From assembly GCA_003149065.1 (NCBI GenBank), contig QGFZ01000002.1:310001-374000 (forward strand): a DNA stretch of 64,000 nt, given 5' to 3'. Each line of letters starts with the position of its first letter. Within the stretch, counting starts at the first letter, position 1. The DNA comes from Ruminococcaceae bacterium R-25 (GTDB taxonomy: Bacteria > Bacillota > Clostridia > Saccharofermentanales > Saccharofermentanaceae). Of this stretch, positions 33,357 to 42,165 are shown piece after piece. Under the pieces are notes generated by a model that searched no databases, had not been told where the DNA came from, and was given only the letters and a program-made list of their open reading frames with translations. The position numbers were made by a program, and so were the translations under genes.

Positions 33357-34526
33357 ATGAGTAATTCCGAAAAGGGAGTTCTATATGGCACGGACGAGGC
33401 CGCTGATAAGCAGAAAGCCTTAAGAGCGTCTGGCAATATGGATGCCGGTTTTCAGGAGATGGCAGATAAAGTTTATGCGCATCTTACTGATGAGATATCG
33501 AAAAAGATCTTTGAGGCCAGGCTCAAATATGCTGCCGAAAAGGATTTAGGCTATATCACTGGTCTTGAGTCAAAGTACAGGAATCTTAACAGCGACATGC
33601 AGGTTTATGTCGAGAAGATCCAGAAGGGCGCGCACGTCATGATCTACGGCGCAGGCGTTGCGGGGCATTATCTTTTCGGAAGATTTAAAGGGTTTGGCGT
33701 TAATGTTGACTGCTTCATCGACCAGGACGAGAGCAAAGGTCCTGTTGACGGACAGACCGGCATCAAGGTAATAACCGAGAAAGACCTTATTGATAACAAG
33801 GAGCTTTATGGTGGTAAGACTGTCGTTATTTCTTACCCTGTTAAGCCCGTGGCCCATGAGGTCCGCAAGCGCCTTATAGATGAGATCGGAATTGACGAAA
33901 AGAATATCATTATGGGTATCTTTGACTGGCGCAATAACCAGGGCCAGTATTTCGATTATTTTGCACCGGGTGAAAACGAAGTCTTTGTAGACTGCGGCTG
34001 TTTTGACGGCGCCACATGTTTTAACTTTGCGGGCTGGTGCGGCTCTAAGGGCTTTGAGCACATCTATTCTTTCGAAGCCGATCCGAAAAATTACGAGAAG
34101 AGCAAGGAACTCTTAGCTCCCTTGGGAAAATGCGAGCTGTTCCCTTATGGCACTTCTGATGCAAATAAGAAGGTGTATTTTGCTTCTGACGCCTTTGAGA
34201 CGAGCTGCATAATAAGCAGGGAAGAAGCAGAGAAGAAGAACTTCGAAGGCGTAACGGAGATCGAGACAGTTGCTCTGGATGACGTGCTCGCCGGCAAGAG
34301 AGTCACATTCATTAAGATGGACATCGAAGGCGCAGAGTACGAAGCTCTGATGGGCGCAAGAAAGCTCATTATGGAAAACCGCCCCAGAATGGCGATCTCC
34401 GTCTACCATAAGTTCGAAGATTTTGTCACATTGGCAGACCTGGTCCTCTCAATGCACCCTGACTACCAGATTGCATATAGACACTACGGATTTGATGATC
34501 TTGAGACAGTTATGTATGTAGAGTAA
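33357..34526 (+). CDS. FkbM family methyltransferase
   Basis: A 389-residue protein. The N-terminal 200 residues hold a helical region and a Rossmann-like segment (HVMIYGAGVAGHYLFGRFKG near 93-112) often joined to FkbM domains in sugar or peptide modification. The C-terminal FkbM domain has motif I VDCGCFDGATCF near 214, YSFEADPKNYEKS near 237 and FIKMDIEGAEYEAL near 322, the family hallmark. Substrates of such enzymes are usually hydroxyls on glycans or natural products; here unknown. AAGGAA precedes ATG 33357. Confidence 0.9.
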   Translation: MSNSEKGVLYGTDEAADKQKALRASGNMDAGFQEMADKVYAHLTDEISKKIFEARLKYAAEKDLGYITGLESKYRNLNSDMQVYVEKIQKGAHVMIYGAGVAGHYLFGRFKGFGVNVDCFIDQDESKGPVDGQTGIKVITEKDLIDNKELYGGKTVVISYPVKPVAHEVRKRLIDEIGIDEKNIIMGIFDWRNNQGQYFDYFAPGENEVFVDCGCFDGATCFNFAGWCGSKGFEHIYSFEADPKNYEKSKELLAPLGKCELFPYGTSDANKKVYFASDAFETSCIISREEAEKKNFEGVTEIETVALDDVLAGKRVTFIKMDIEGAEYEALMGARKLIMENRPRMAISVYHKFEDFVTLADLVLSMHPDYQIAYRHYGFDDLETVMYVE

Positions 34527-34538
34527 GAGCCATATCTC

Positions 34539-34949
34539 TTATTCTTTATCCTTTTCCTGTTCGCGCTTAGCTCTCTTTTCGCGGCGCTGCTCTCTGTTAT
34601 TTGCTTCTGAAGCAAACAGCTCGACAACGGCATCAGTCAATGCTTCCGGCCAGACTGTATTGCTCTCGGGAAGTTCAGCCCATGGACAGAGCGTTTTGTA
34701 ATCGTCATCTAAAACGACTGTATAGGGAGGACCGCAGCGGTCATCGATATCCATATAGAGCTTTCTGCCTTTATCGTGGATCAGACAGTATTTGTCGTCG
34801 TCTGACATCTCGTCAGACTTCAAAGATTCAAACACTTCTTCGTTGATCTCGAAAAGCTTTATAGCGCCCGGAACGCTCGTCCTGGCAGTATAAAGGTTAC
34901 GCTCTTCGTCAAAATGTGCTTTCCAGCCGGAACCTTGAATTAATGTCAT
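34539..34949 (-). CDS. Hypothetical protein
   Basis: A 136-residue soluble protein with a beta-rich N-terminal part (GSGWKAHFDEERNLYTARTS) and a highly charged Arg/Lys/Glu tail. GAGGTTAATAT precedes the ATG on the minus strand. It is behind a hairpin and terminator-like structure at 34981-35012 and follows the DUF2185 gene. I do not recognise it; the small size and company would fit an immunity-like protein. Confidence 0.55.
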   Translation of the reverse strand: MTLIQGSGWKAHFDEERNLYTARTSVPGAIKLFEINEEVFESLKSDEMSDDDKYCLIHDKGRKLYMDIDDRCGPPYTVVLDDDYKTLCPWAELPESNTVWPEALTDAVVELFASEANNREQRREKRAKREQEKDKE

Positions 34950-34980
34950 TATATTAACCTCTAATTCTTTCGTATAACTT

Positions 34981-35012
34981 AAAAAATTAAAATGGCGGGT
35001 GTCTTACCCGCC
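34981..35012 (-). terminator. Minus-strand terminator
   Basis: On the minus strand GGCGGGT, loop AAGAC, ACCCGCC is followed by a T-rich run (ATTTTAATTTTTT). It lies 146 bases after the DUF2185 gene and 32 bases before the start of the 34949 gene. A possible promoter (TTTACA, 18 bases, TATTAT) is seen on the minus strand near 35073-35102, so it may also work as a leader attenuator. Confidence 0.65.
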
Positions 35013-35157
35013 GATTGGTGGACCCGGGTCTTGTGACCAGCCCAAGAAGCATTATTACTTCTTTCTTAAATGAATAATACATTAGAGGAATAACACTTGT
35101 AAAGAATTATAGTGCCTGTTAAGCGGACAATAAAACCAGCCTACAAAAAACTATATC

Positions 35158-35946
35158 TTACTTCTTCCATTTTTCCATATATGATTTCTGATTCTTATCT
35201 TCTTCGAATTCTTCAGGTGATATGCGGACGAACCTTGCACCCACAGGGCTGTCTATATATTTCATGATCGCGGGATCTATACCGGCTATCGAATTGACCA
35301 TGCACAGGTCGAGGTTCTTATAATCGTCGAGATAATCATTGTCCTCATCGCCTGCAAAGAACTGCCATCCGCTGTCCTGATCGTCGTTTGGTTCTTCACG
35401 CATCATGAAGCCTACTTTCCAGCCGTCTCTGGTGACCTTTTTCGAGACCACTGATAATTTGCCGAGTATATCTTTCCGGCGGATCGAAGGTTCATAGTAT
35501 TCTCTGTTCTTCAAAAAGCCGTCAACCAGAGTTTCGTCAGGCTCTTCATCGCTGCCGATCAGATCTATTGAGGCATCCCATATTCTTTTATCGTCGGCAT
35601 TGCACCTGAGGCACACTGCGAGCTTTAGAAGGGCAGTATCGGAGGCTTCAAGGAAAGCCTTTTCCTCCTTTAGCAGGTGTTTGCCATGATCGTCAAAAAG
35701 ATACAGCATTATCCCACCATCCGTGTAAACGCTGGCTTTCACCGCGCCCAGGTTTTCTTTGTCATTGTAAAAGATCATGAATACGGGCAGATGCTCATTA
35801 ACGAACCAATCAAATTCAGTTCCGTTTTTGCCGTTCATGTAATAGACTTTGCCGCCTTCTTCCAAGTCATCGAAAGAAAGATCCGGCATGTGTTCTTTTA
35901 TGGCACCAATCATTATGGCCTGAATGTCTTTTAGTAGGGAATTCAT
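35158..35946 (-). CDS. DUF2185-domain protein (Imm33-like)
   Basis: A 262-residue soluble protein. The C-terminal 90 residues have the DUF2185 pattern: GWKVGFMMREEPNDDQDSGW, FFAGDEDNDYLDD, then a NSIAGIDPAIMKY stretch and SPVGARF. DUF2185 is also called immunity protein Imm33 in polymorphic toxin loci. The N-terminal part is unrecognised. It is 12 bases behind the Tdi1-like gene, so both are co-transcribed. No toxin gene is visible nearby, so an immunity role is inference. Confidence 0.75.
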   Translation of the reverse strand: MNSLLKDIQAIMIGAIKEHMPDLSFDDLEEGGKVYYMNGKNGTEFDWFVNEHLPVFMIFYNDKENLGAVKASVYTDGGIMLYLFDDHGKHLLKEEKAFLEASDTALLKLAVCLRCNADDKRIWDASIDLIGSDEEPDETLVDGFLKNREYYEPSIRRKDILGKLSVVSKKVTRDGWKVGFMMREEPNDDQDSGWQFFAGDEDNDYLDDYKNLDLCMVNSIAGIDPAIMKYIDSPVGARFVRISPEEFEEDKNQKSYMEKWKK

Positions 35947-35958
35947 ATTAAATTTCTG

Positions 35959-36540
35959 TCAGTTATTGCCTATCTGAAGCAGTAAGTGCTGATGGGTACT
36001 GGCATCTCCTTTGTTTACATACTTGATGTCTTCTCCGCCGCCTAAGACAAGCGCGGGAACAAAGAAGAAAGCTTCGTTGTGCAAGAGAGCGCCGAGCTTT
36101 TCCGTTGCCTGGTCAAATAGACTCTTTCTCAAAACATCTTCCTGTATTTCAGGATCAAGAATATAGCTCTCGAAAAATTCCTCATATGAATAAGTGCATA
36201 CTTCTATCTTCCTGTAATGGATATCGAGCAAAGACACGTCGTTTTCCGTGTCATCCAGTTTCCTGTAGTAGAAGATATCGCCGAAGGCAGAGACCATTAT
36301 CGGGATCTTATGAAAATCCTGACCGCCGAGCCAGGAATAGAGACTGTGCATATAATCTCTCGGATCTACCACCTTGATGAGGCCGCCGCCGTAATCTCCG
36401 AAACCATACTCCTGCCAGAGATAAACGATCTCAGGCGGAAGCATCTGGTTGGCAAAGTTCAAAAGCTCGTCATCAGGTTTTGTAAGCTCCGTGCCGGGAG
36501 CATATGTCTTAACAAAATTATCGATCAGGTCTTTATTCAT
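35959..36540 (-). CDS. DUF1851/GAD-like protein (Tdi1-type)
   Basis: A 193-residue soluble protein. The opening, PPEIVYLWQEYGFGDYGGGL, then IPIMVSAFGDIFYYRKL and the late hydrophobic FFFVPALVLGG, matches proteins with a GAD-like domain and DUF1851 (T6SS immunity protein Tdi1 type). These neutralise ADP-ribosylating toxins in known cases. The ATG at 36540 has AAGGAATACACAC upstream on its strand, a weak ribosome site. Confidence 0.75.
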   Translation of the reverse strand: MNKDLIDNFVKTYAPGTELTKPDDELLNFANQMLPPEIVYLWQEYGFGDYGGGLIKVVDPRDYMHSLYSWLGGQDFHKIPIMVSAFGDIFYYRKLDDTENDVSLLDIHYRKIEVCTYSYEEFFESYILDPEIQEDVLRKSLFDQATEKLGALLHNEAFFFVPALVLGGGEDIKYVNKGDASTHQHLLLQIGNN

Positions 36541-36599
36541 GTGTGTATTCCTTGCAGATCATTTTATAGCAGTTTAGTTATTCCTTACTTATTAATCTA

Positions 36600-37229
36600 T
36601 CAGAATCCCAATTCGTCGTTTACGAGGATGACCTTGATCCTGCCTTCGTGTCTCGAAAAACGTGTGATGAGGATCTGGCAGCAGATCGTGTCAGGCGATT
36701 TGCAGTCGAAGCATTTGCCTGTTTTCGAGCACGGTGTATCAAGTCCGAAACGCTGGGCATTGATCGGTGCGGCAACGTTTCTTGCGCGCTTCATGGCAGC
36801 GTCAAGATCACTGCAAACTTTATTCATTCCGACAATAAAGATCACCTGCTTAGGTCCCTGGCAGATAGCGGAAACGCGGTTGGAATTACCATCGATGTTA
36901 ACGAGGATTCCGTCGTCAGTCATTGCATTTGCACTCGAGAGGAAGAAGTCTGCATCGTAAGCTAAGAGCATCGCTTTTCTCTTGTCTTCGTAAGCATCAC
37001 GGTCGATGAAATTGTAATTGCCGTTCTTGAGTGCTTCTGACAGGCCGATCTCATGAACGCTCATGCCGCCGCCCATAGTGACGGAACTGCCTTCAGGGAT
37101 CAGTCCGAGCGCGATCTTCAGCGCTTCCTCCTTGCTTGCCGCATAGTAACCTTCCATGTTGCGTGACTTAAGTCCCTGAATGGTCTTCTGTGCCAGAAGT
37201 TCATTTCTCTTGGTGATGTTCTCGTTCAT
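36600..37229 (-). CDS. LUD-domain protein
   Basis: About 210 residues. The pattern ITKRNELLAQKTIQGLKSRN, SVTMGGGMSVHEIGL near 58, DADFFLSSANAMTDDGILVN near 95 and GPKQVIFIVGMNKV marks the LUD family (LutC/YkgG-like), linked to lactate use and iron-sulfur proteins. A Cys group near the C-terminus (CSKTGKCFDCKSPDTICC) suggests a metal or cluster site. The start is MNENIT at 37229, with AAAGGCAGGA upstream; the ATG at 37235 is also possible. Confidence 0.88.
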   Translation of the reverse strand: MNENITKRNELLAQKTIQGLKSRNMEGYYAASKEEALKIALGLIPEGSSVTMGGGMSVHEIGLSEALKNGNYNFIDRDAYEDKRKAMLLAYDADFFLSSANAMTDDGILVNIDGNSNRVSAICQGPKQVIFIVGMNKVCSDLDAAMKRARNVAAPINAQRFGLDTPCSKTGKCFDCKSPDTICCQILITRFSRHEGRIKVILVNDELGF

Positions 37230-37245
37230 GATCATGTCCTGCCTT

Positions 37246-37980
37246 TCAAGCAAAAAACTCTGTAATAACCTTATAATCGTTGCAATTAGTGATAATTATA
37301 AACTTGTCTGAAGGGTCCTTATAAATAGCAAGAGGAGCCATCTCGATCATCCACTCCATTCCTAATTCTCCATGATAGATATAGTCATCTCCAAAAGAAT
37401 AAGGGGGACCTTGATAGTTGTTATTCAAAAACCAATCGTAGAACCTGTCGCTTCTTACAATAAGGAAATCATATTTGTTATATGTTCCTTTTACACTCAG
37501 ATCACTCTCGCTGCTTATTGTCTCAAGCTTGGATCCGGCATATGTCTTGAGATCAGCCTCACTGACGGTTATGCCTAAAGAGTTGAAATCATATCCTTTA
37601 GGTATCCTGTATTCGCTGACATCATAATCAGCATTTGTAACTTCTGAAACACGCCCCATAGAATACATTTCACCTTTTGCCATAGCACGGTTACCACTGC
37701 CTGCCATATATAATATTAAAAAGAAAACTGCCAGAAGGACCGCTCCGATACTGGGGAATACGATTCCCCAAATGCCGAATACTCCGCCAGTTTTGCCTTT
37801 TTTCTTTGCAGACACTAGTCCTATTATGGAAACGATGAATCCGATGAGCGGAAGCACAAGAAAGGCATAAAGCACCGTATAACCAAACATCAAGCATAAT
37901 GGCAGTAATAACACCGGCGAGATCGAAAGAATGAATCCTGCCAGGCATAATCTACTTAATCCGTTCTTCTGTTCAGTCAT
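37246..37980 (-). CDS. DUF4190-like membrane protein
   Basis: A 244-residue protein: three N-terminal membrane segments (LCLAGFILSISPVLLLPLCL and two more to residue 95), followed by an extracytoplasmic domain (YRIPKGYDFNSLGITVSEAD). The first two spans follow the DUF4190 pattern seen in the next gene upstream, 4 bases away. GGATAACTTT precedes the ATG. Function unknown. Confidence 0.7.
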   Translation of the reverse strand: MTEQKNGLSRLCLAGFILSISPVLLLPLCLMFGYTVLYAFLVLPLIGFIVSIIGLVSAKKKGKTGGVFGIWGIVFPSIGAVLLAVFFLILYMAGSGNRAMAKGEMYSMGRVSEVTNADYDVSEYRIPKGYDFNSLGITVSEADLKTYAGSKLETISSESDLSVKGTYNKYDFLIVRSDRFYDWFLNNNYQGPPYSFGDDYIYHGELGMEWMIEMAPLAIYKDPSDKFIIITNCNDYKVITEFFA

Positions 37981-37984
37981 AAAG

Positions 37985-38398
37985 TTATCCTCGTGTCTCC
38001 CTGATAATGGCGAAAATAACCGTCAGTATAAATAACACAATGCCTATGCCGGAGAGGATAAATCCGGCTATGCAGTTTCCTCTTCCTCCGCGCTCATCCA
38101 CCTTTTTCAATCCCACGAGCGAAAAGATAATGCTGAGGATTGCCGGAACGATATTGGTATAAGGAATATAAACTGCGACTACGGAAACGATACCCAGGAT
38201 GAGGCCTGCTCTGGCAATGTAATTCACATTGTATTTCTTGGGCATAGGGATCTCTACGCTTTCGCTGTAATCCTTGCCGGCATCGTTTGGCGGGTAGATC
38301 GGCCGGGCAGGCTCAATTATAACCGGTGCTTTCGCTCCGCAGTTGGAACAAAAAGACTGGCCGTCAGGAATAAAAGATCCGCATGATTCACAATTCAT
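37985..38398 (-). CDS. Zinc-ribbon, DUF4190-like membrane protein
   Basis: A 137-residue protein. It starts with a zinc ribbon (CESCG...CSNCGAK, residues 3-23), a proline-rich linker, then three membrane segments with ARAGLILGIVSVVAVYIPYT and GGRGNCIAGFILSGIGIVLF. This zinc-ribbon plus DUF4190 type is widespread in Clostridia; no function is established. It is probably co-transcribed with 37246-37980, with which it has 4 bases between stop and start. Confidence 0.75.
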   Translation of the reverse strand: MNCESCGSFIPDGQSFCSNCGAKAPVIIEPARPIYPPNDAGKDYSESVEIPMPKKYNVNYIARAGLILGIVSVVAVYIPYTNIVPAILSIIFSLVGLKKVDERGGRGNCIAGFILSGIGIVLFILTVIFAIIRETRG

Positions 38399-38478
38399 AG
38401 TCTGCCTCGCAAAACAAATTTAATATGATAATTATATAGCAATTGCTCCGCACATAATAAATGGCAGCTCAAAATGAG

Positions 38479-38507
38479 TTGACATGTGTCTACCTCGATG
38501 TTATATT
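38479..38507 (+). promoter_or_regulatory. Sigma-A promoter of the beta-lactamase-fold lipoprotein gene
   Basis: TTGACA (38479-38484), 17 bases, TATATT (38502-38507). This is the best-matching promoter in the window. Confidence 0.85.
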
Positions 38508-38510
38508 CTC

Positions 38511-38528
38511 GGTATACGTTTGTATACC
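38511..38528. promoter_or_regulatory. Operator-like inverted repeat at the transcription start
   Basis: GGTATAC, GTTT, GTATACC: a perfect 7-base inverted repeat beginning 4 bases after the -10 box, where a repressor would block the promoter. Confidence 0.6.
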
Positions 38529-38564
38529 TATCAGCTGAAGCTGAAAAGATATGGGGGAATAAAT

Positions 38565-40232
38565 ATGATCTTAAGACAGAATAGTATTAAAAAAGCCATT
38601 GCATCACTTCTGGTTTCTGCGATGCTCGTGTCATTTGGAGCGTGCAGCAATAATCCGAAATATCAGTTTGAAAATACCGAATCCGGAAGAACCTGGTCAA
38701 ATCCGGATGAAAAATACGCTAAACTCGTTAAGATCTATGGCGATTCCGTTTGTACGGGAGTAATTGCCGTTGCCACGGATGAAGACATGATATACCTCTA
38801 TGCGGAAAACGAGCTGGAAAAAGACGGGAAGACCTATGAGTCAGAGGATACGATCTTCGATATGGCTTCCGTCAGCAAGACATTTACGGCAGTAGCGGTA
38901 TTGCAGCTGGTCGAAAAAGGAAAGATCAGTCTTGGTGATACGCTGGATAAGTATTTTCCGGAATATGAGACAGGAAAGAAGATAACTGTCTACAATCTGC
39001 TTCACATGAATTCCGGAATTCCCGATTACTGCAATAATCCTGATCCGTTCTGGAACATATCAGGCGAGGATGCTGCAAACAAGAAGCTTAGTGATATCTT
39101 TCTCGATAAGGTTTCCGATGAGGAGTTTTTGCAGGCTCTGTATAAGGCACCTCTGGATTTTGAACCCGGAGAAGGATACGAGTACAGCAATACCAATTAT
39201 CATCTTCTTGCTTTCATTATCGAGAACGTGTCCGATATGAAATACTGCGATTATGTTAAGAAGAATATCTTTGATAAATGCCAGATGACGAAGACATCAT
39301 CTATGGCTAAAGATGACATGACATATGTGCCTGTAGGGTTTGACGAGTATGTTCGCTACGGCTTTACTGATGAGAACGGATATCCTGCAGGTCCGAATTC
39401 ATACAGAGGTGACAGCGGAATACATTCCTGCCTTACAGACATGGTCAAGTTTGACAGGGCGCTTTTCACGGGAAAGCTGCTTAATAAGGATTCGATGGAA
39501 ATCCTGCTTAAGGATGAGAGCGGTTACTGCTGCGGTCTGATGAAGGATATTAACGGCTATTCCCACAGCGGTTCTTCGTTTACATGTTCAACCAATAACA
39601 GGATCATTGAATCTGAAGAGTTCGGACATATCTATATAATCACGCTCGAAAGGAACATAGCGGCGCCTGATTTTGACAGTGATGATCCTATGGACGGTAC
39701 CAGTTACACTCCGGGTGTTTTTAAAGACGGCGTATATACAAATGAATGTGCCGGATTGAAGCTGAAAATACCTGACGGTTTTCAGGAAATAGGCGAAGAA
39801 GACCGTGATGAAATGTTTATGTATGCCGTGAATTCGACAAAAGGCGAAGATAAGAAGCGCCTGCTCGCAACAGAATATGATGCAGGCTTCTGGTTAAAAG
39901 GAGAAACAATACATATATATTTCTTTAACAGATGGCTTGGATCCAAGGATGGCCGGAATTATACAGCAGAAGACTATCTGAACGACTATATGAAATTTGA
40001 GATCAGCAGCCTCGTAAAAGATGGTTTAACAGCCACACAAAGTGATATAGTGAAAGTAACGCTCGGCGGAAAAGAATACTTACGCGTCGAACTGGTTATG
40101 GAAGCCGGCAGTGATGAAGCTCATGTTTATTACTATGTGAGAAAACTTGACGACAACCTGATGCTGATGATCGAAGCTGACAGCATGAGCGATAAGAGGG
40201 CAGACTATTACGAAAAGTTATTTATGGAGTAA
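38565..40232 (+). CDS. Lipoprotein with beta-lactamase/serine-hydrolase domain
   Basis: A 555-residue exported protein. The signal has a lipobox with Cys27 (SFGAC). The catalytic SxxK is SVSK at residues 102-105, followed by the YSN motif near 207 and an HSG motif near 338 (YSHSGSS), so the class C beta-lactamase/DD-peptidase fold is complete. Residues about 385-555 are an extra domain of unknown type that starts GVYTNECAGLKLKIPDGF. It may act on peptidoglycan peptides or esters outside the cell. The start ATG 38565 has GGGGGAATAAAT before it; strong promoter and operator-like repeat lie upstream. Confidence 0.88.
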   Translation: MILRQNSIKKAIASLLVSAMLVSFGACSNNPKYQFENTESGRTWSNPDEKYAKLVKIYGDSVCTGVIAVATDEDMIYLYAENELEKDGKTYESEDTIFDMASVSKTFTAVAVLQLVEKGKISLGDTLDKYFPEYETGKKITVYNLLHMNSGIPDYCNNPDPFWNISGEDAANKKLSDIFLDKVSDEEFLQALYKAPLDFEPGEGYEYSNTNYHLLAFIIENVSDMKYCDYVKKNIFDKCQMTKTSSMAKDDMTYVPVGFDEYVRYGFTDENGYPAGPNSYRGDSGIHSCLTDMVKFDRALFTGKLLNKDSMEILLKDESGYCCGLMKDINGYSHSGSSFTCSTNNRIIESEEFGHIYIITLERNIAAPDFDSDDPMDGTSYTPGVFKDGVYTNECAGLKLKIPDGFQEIGEEDRDEMFMYAVNSTKGEDKKRLLATEYDAGFWLKGETIHIYFFNRWLGSKDGRNYTAEDYLNDYMKFEISSLVKDGLTATQSDIVKVTLGGKEYLRVELVMEAGSDEAHVYYYVRKLDDNLMLMIEADSMSDKRADYYEKLFME

Positions 40233-40247
40233 TAAAAGGAGAACTAT

Positions 40248-40604
40248 ATGGTCGAGAACAGTGTAAATAAGGTTCCCAAGGGTCCAAAAGTATTAGGTGT
40301 GCTTTCAATGGTGTTTTCCGGTTTGGGAATAATAGGAATGGTAATGATAATGATAGCCGCGGCATTGCCTTCCGGAAGAAGTGTCCAGATCGAATCAGTA
40401 GAAGCCACCAAGTTGATCGTTTTCTTTTTGGGAGCCTGTCTCGGATACATGCTCGCACCGGTTGGTGGCTTGCTTGGAATAATCTCTATGATAATTATGC
40501 TTGTTAAGCGCAGCAGGAAAATACTCTGGCTTCCGATAACAGGTGCTGCGATAGGTATGTTCGCTTTTGTCGGATCAATAATTGCTACAGCAGGCATAGG
40601 CTAA
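40248..40604 (+). CDS. Small membrane protein
   Basis: 118 residues with three hydrophobic spans (VLGVLSMVFSGLGIIGMVMI, GACLGYMLAPVGGLLGIISM and one near the end). AAAAGGAGAAC precedes ATG 40248, 15 bases after the lipoprotein stop, so the genes form an operon with 40638-41372. Layout resembles DUF4190 proteins. Function unknown. Confidence 0.65.
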   Translation: MVENSVNKVPKGPKVLGVLSMVFSGLGIIGMVMIMIAAALPSGRSVQIESVEATKLIVFFLGACLGYMLAPVGGLLGIISMIIMLVKRSRKILWLPITGAAIGMFAFVGSIIATAGIG

Positions 40605-40637
40605 AAACACTCATAACGTTAAGAAAGGAAAATCTGT

Positions 40638-41372
40638 ATGTTTTGTTCCAATTGCGGTGCTCAAGTAGGAGATAACGAAAAGTTTTGCAAGGTTTGCGGA
40701 ACAGCTGTAAATGTTCAGGCAGCAGCGCCTGTGATGCAGCAGGCACCTGTCTATCAGCAACCTGTACCTCAGCCTGCAGTCCAGCCTGAACCTGTTTATC
40801 AGCAACCTGTACCTCAGCCTGTCCAGCCGGCAGTCCAGCCTGCGCCTGTTTATCAGCAGCCTGTTCAGGCAGTTCCTCAAGCAGCTGCGCCTGCTAAAGT
40901 AAAGGGCGGACCGAGACGCACCTGTTTTGTTGTGGGACTTATTACAGATATCATGCTGATACTTGAGATCTTTCCTGCAGGTGCTATTGGAGTAATGATG
41001 TTTTTCGTAGGCCCGTTTGCCATGATGCTTGGAGCCAGCAACTCCGATGACCTTTTTGTTTATGGACTTCTGATATTATTAGGCGCTGCCATACTCCTGG
41101 CCATGGCTATCGTATCGATCGTACTTAACGGTATCTGCACCAAGATAACGGGAAGAAGACCTGCTTCCAAATGCAGATCATTAAGGATGGCAGCTTCTAT
41201 CATAACCATGATCGATTCAGTTATCGTGATAGCTCCGATTATCGGTTTAAATAATATAATGAGTGATGCCGAGTTCTTCTATGGAATATTTGCCCTGACC
41301 TTTATAATGGCAGTCGTTTTCCTGGTATTGGCCATCATTACAAACAGCAAAGAAAAGAAGCTTGCAGCTTAA
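40638..41372 (+). CDS. Zinc-ribbon membrane protein with Pro/Gln repeats
   Basis: A 244-residue protein. Residues 2-22 are a zinc ribbon (FCSNCGAQ...FCKVCG), 30-85 a Pro/Gln/Val linker made of PVYQQPVPQP copies, and the rest four membrane segments. The linker is built on DNA repeats between about 40740 and 40865. Such proteins occur in many Firmicutes as unknown zinc-ribbon family members. AAGAAAGGAAAA precedes ATG 40638. Confidence 0.75.
   Translation: MFCSNCGAQVGDNEKFCKVCGTAVNVQAAAPVMQQAPVYQQPVPQPAVQPEPVYQQPVPQPVQPAVQPAPVYQQPVQAVPQAAAPAKVKGGPRRTCFVVGLITDIMLILEIFPAGAIGVMMFFVGPFAMMLGASNSDDLFVYGLLILLGAAILLAMAIVSIVLNGICTKITGRRPASKCRSLRMAASIITMIDSVIVIAPIIGLNNIMSDAEFFYGIFALTFIMAVVFLVLAIITNSKEKKLAA
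40740..40865 (+). repeat. Imperfect coding tandem repeat (Pro/Gln linker)
   Basis: Three or more copies of a unit coding for PVYQQPVPQP, with the words CCTGTTTATCAGCA and CCTCAGCCTG returning at close intervals. Confidence 0.75.
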
Positions 41373-41412
41373 TAGCGGATATCCTTAAGGCACTTATTTT
41401 GTGAGATGAGAC

Positions 41413-42165
41413 ATGTTAAACCAGTTTTCGAGAACTGAATTACTATTCGGAAAAGAGGCAATCAAGCGCTTGTCTCAATGCCGCGTGGCTGTTTTCGGAA
41501 TCGGCGGTGTCGGAGGATATGTGTGTGAAGCGCTGGCCAGGAGCGGCATTGGCGCATTTGACCTGATAGACGATGACAAAGTCTGCTTAACAAACATTAA
41601 CAGGCAGATAATAGCTACTCAGAAAACTGTCGGCCGGTATAAGGTTGACGTTATGAAGGAACGCATTCTCGATATCAATCCGGAAGCCCGGGTAAATACA
41701 TATAAATGCTTTTTCCTTCCCGAAAACGCTTCTGATTTCCCTTTTGATAAATACGATTATGTAGTCGACGCCATTGATACTGTTACAGCCAAGATCGAAC
41801 TGGTCATGAGTAGCCAGAAGGCAGGGGTTCCCATCATGAGTTCAATGGGTGCCGGAAATAAGCTCGATCCGACTAAGTTCCGTGTTGCCGATATCTATAA
41901 GACACATATGGATCCTCTGGCGAAAGTAATGCGCCGAGAACTTAAAAAGAGAGGCGTTAAAAATCTGAAAGTCGTCTATTCCGAGGAAGAACCGGTCACA
42001 CCCTTTGAGGATATATCCGAAGCCCAGGCTGACTGTGAGTCTGAGCGTCCTGATTCCAAGCGCAGAAGCCTTCCGGGCAGCACTGCATTTGTACCCTCTG
42101 TAGCCGGTCTTATAATCGCAGGCGAAGTGATCAAAGATCTTGCGGGAGGAGGCAGTCATGGGTAA
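41413..42165 (+). CDS. tcdA: tRNA threonylcarbamoyladenosine dehydratase
   Basis: E1-like ATP-dependent enzyme that cyclises t6A37 of tRNA to ct6A. The 250-residue length is typical. FSRTELLFG at residues 5-13, the nucleotide loop FGIGGVGGYV (28-37), DDDKVCLTNINRQ (52-64), the DAIDTVTAK segment near 117-125 and the late ERPDSKRRSLPGSTAFVPSV are characteristic of TcdA/CsdL. The last bases overlap the next gene by 8, which has its own GGAGGC site. Confidence 0.93.
   Translation: MLNQFSRTELLFGKEAIKRLSQCRVAVFGIGGVGGYVCEALARSGIGAFDLIDDDKVCLTNINRQIIATQKTVGRYKVDVMKERILDINPEARVNTYKCFFLPENASDFPFDKYDYVVDAIDTVTAKIELVMSSQKAGVPIMSSMGAGNKLDPTKFRVADIYKTHMDPLAKVMRRELKKRGVKNLKVVYSEEEPVTPFEDISEAQADCESERPDSKRRSLPGSTAFVPSVAGLIIAGEVIKDLAGGGSHG

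Noticed and set aside
35013-35052. tRNA-like sequence ending in CCACCA on the minus strand
   Set aside because: There is no cloverleaf: T-arm, anticodon arm and acceptor pairing cannot be formed.
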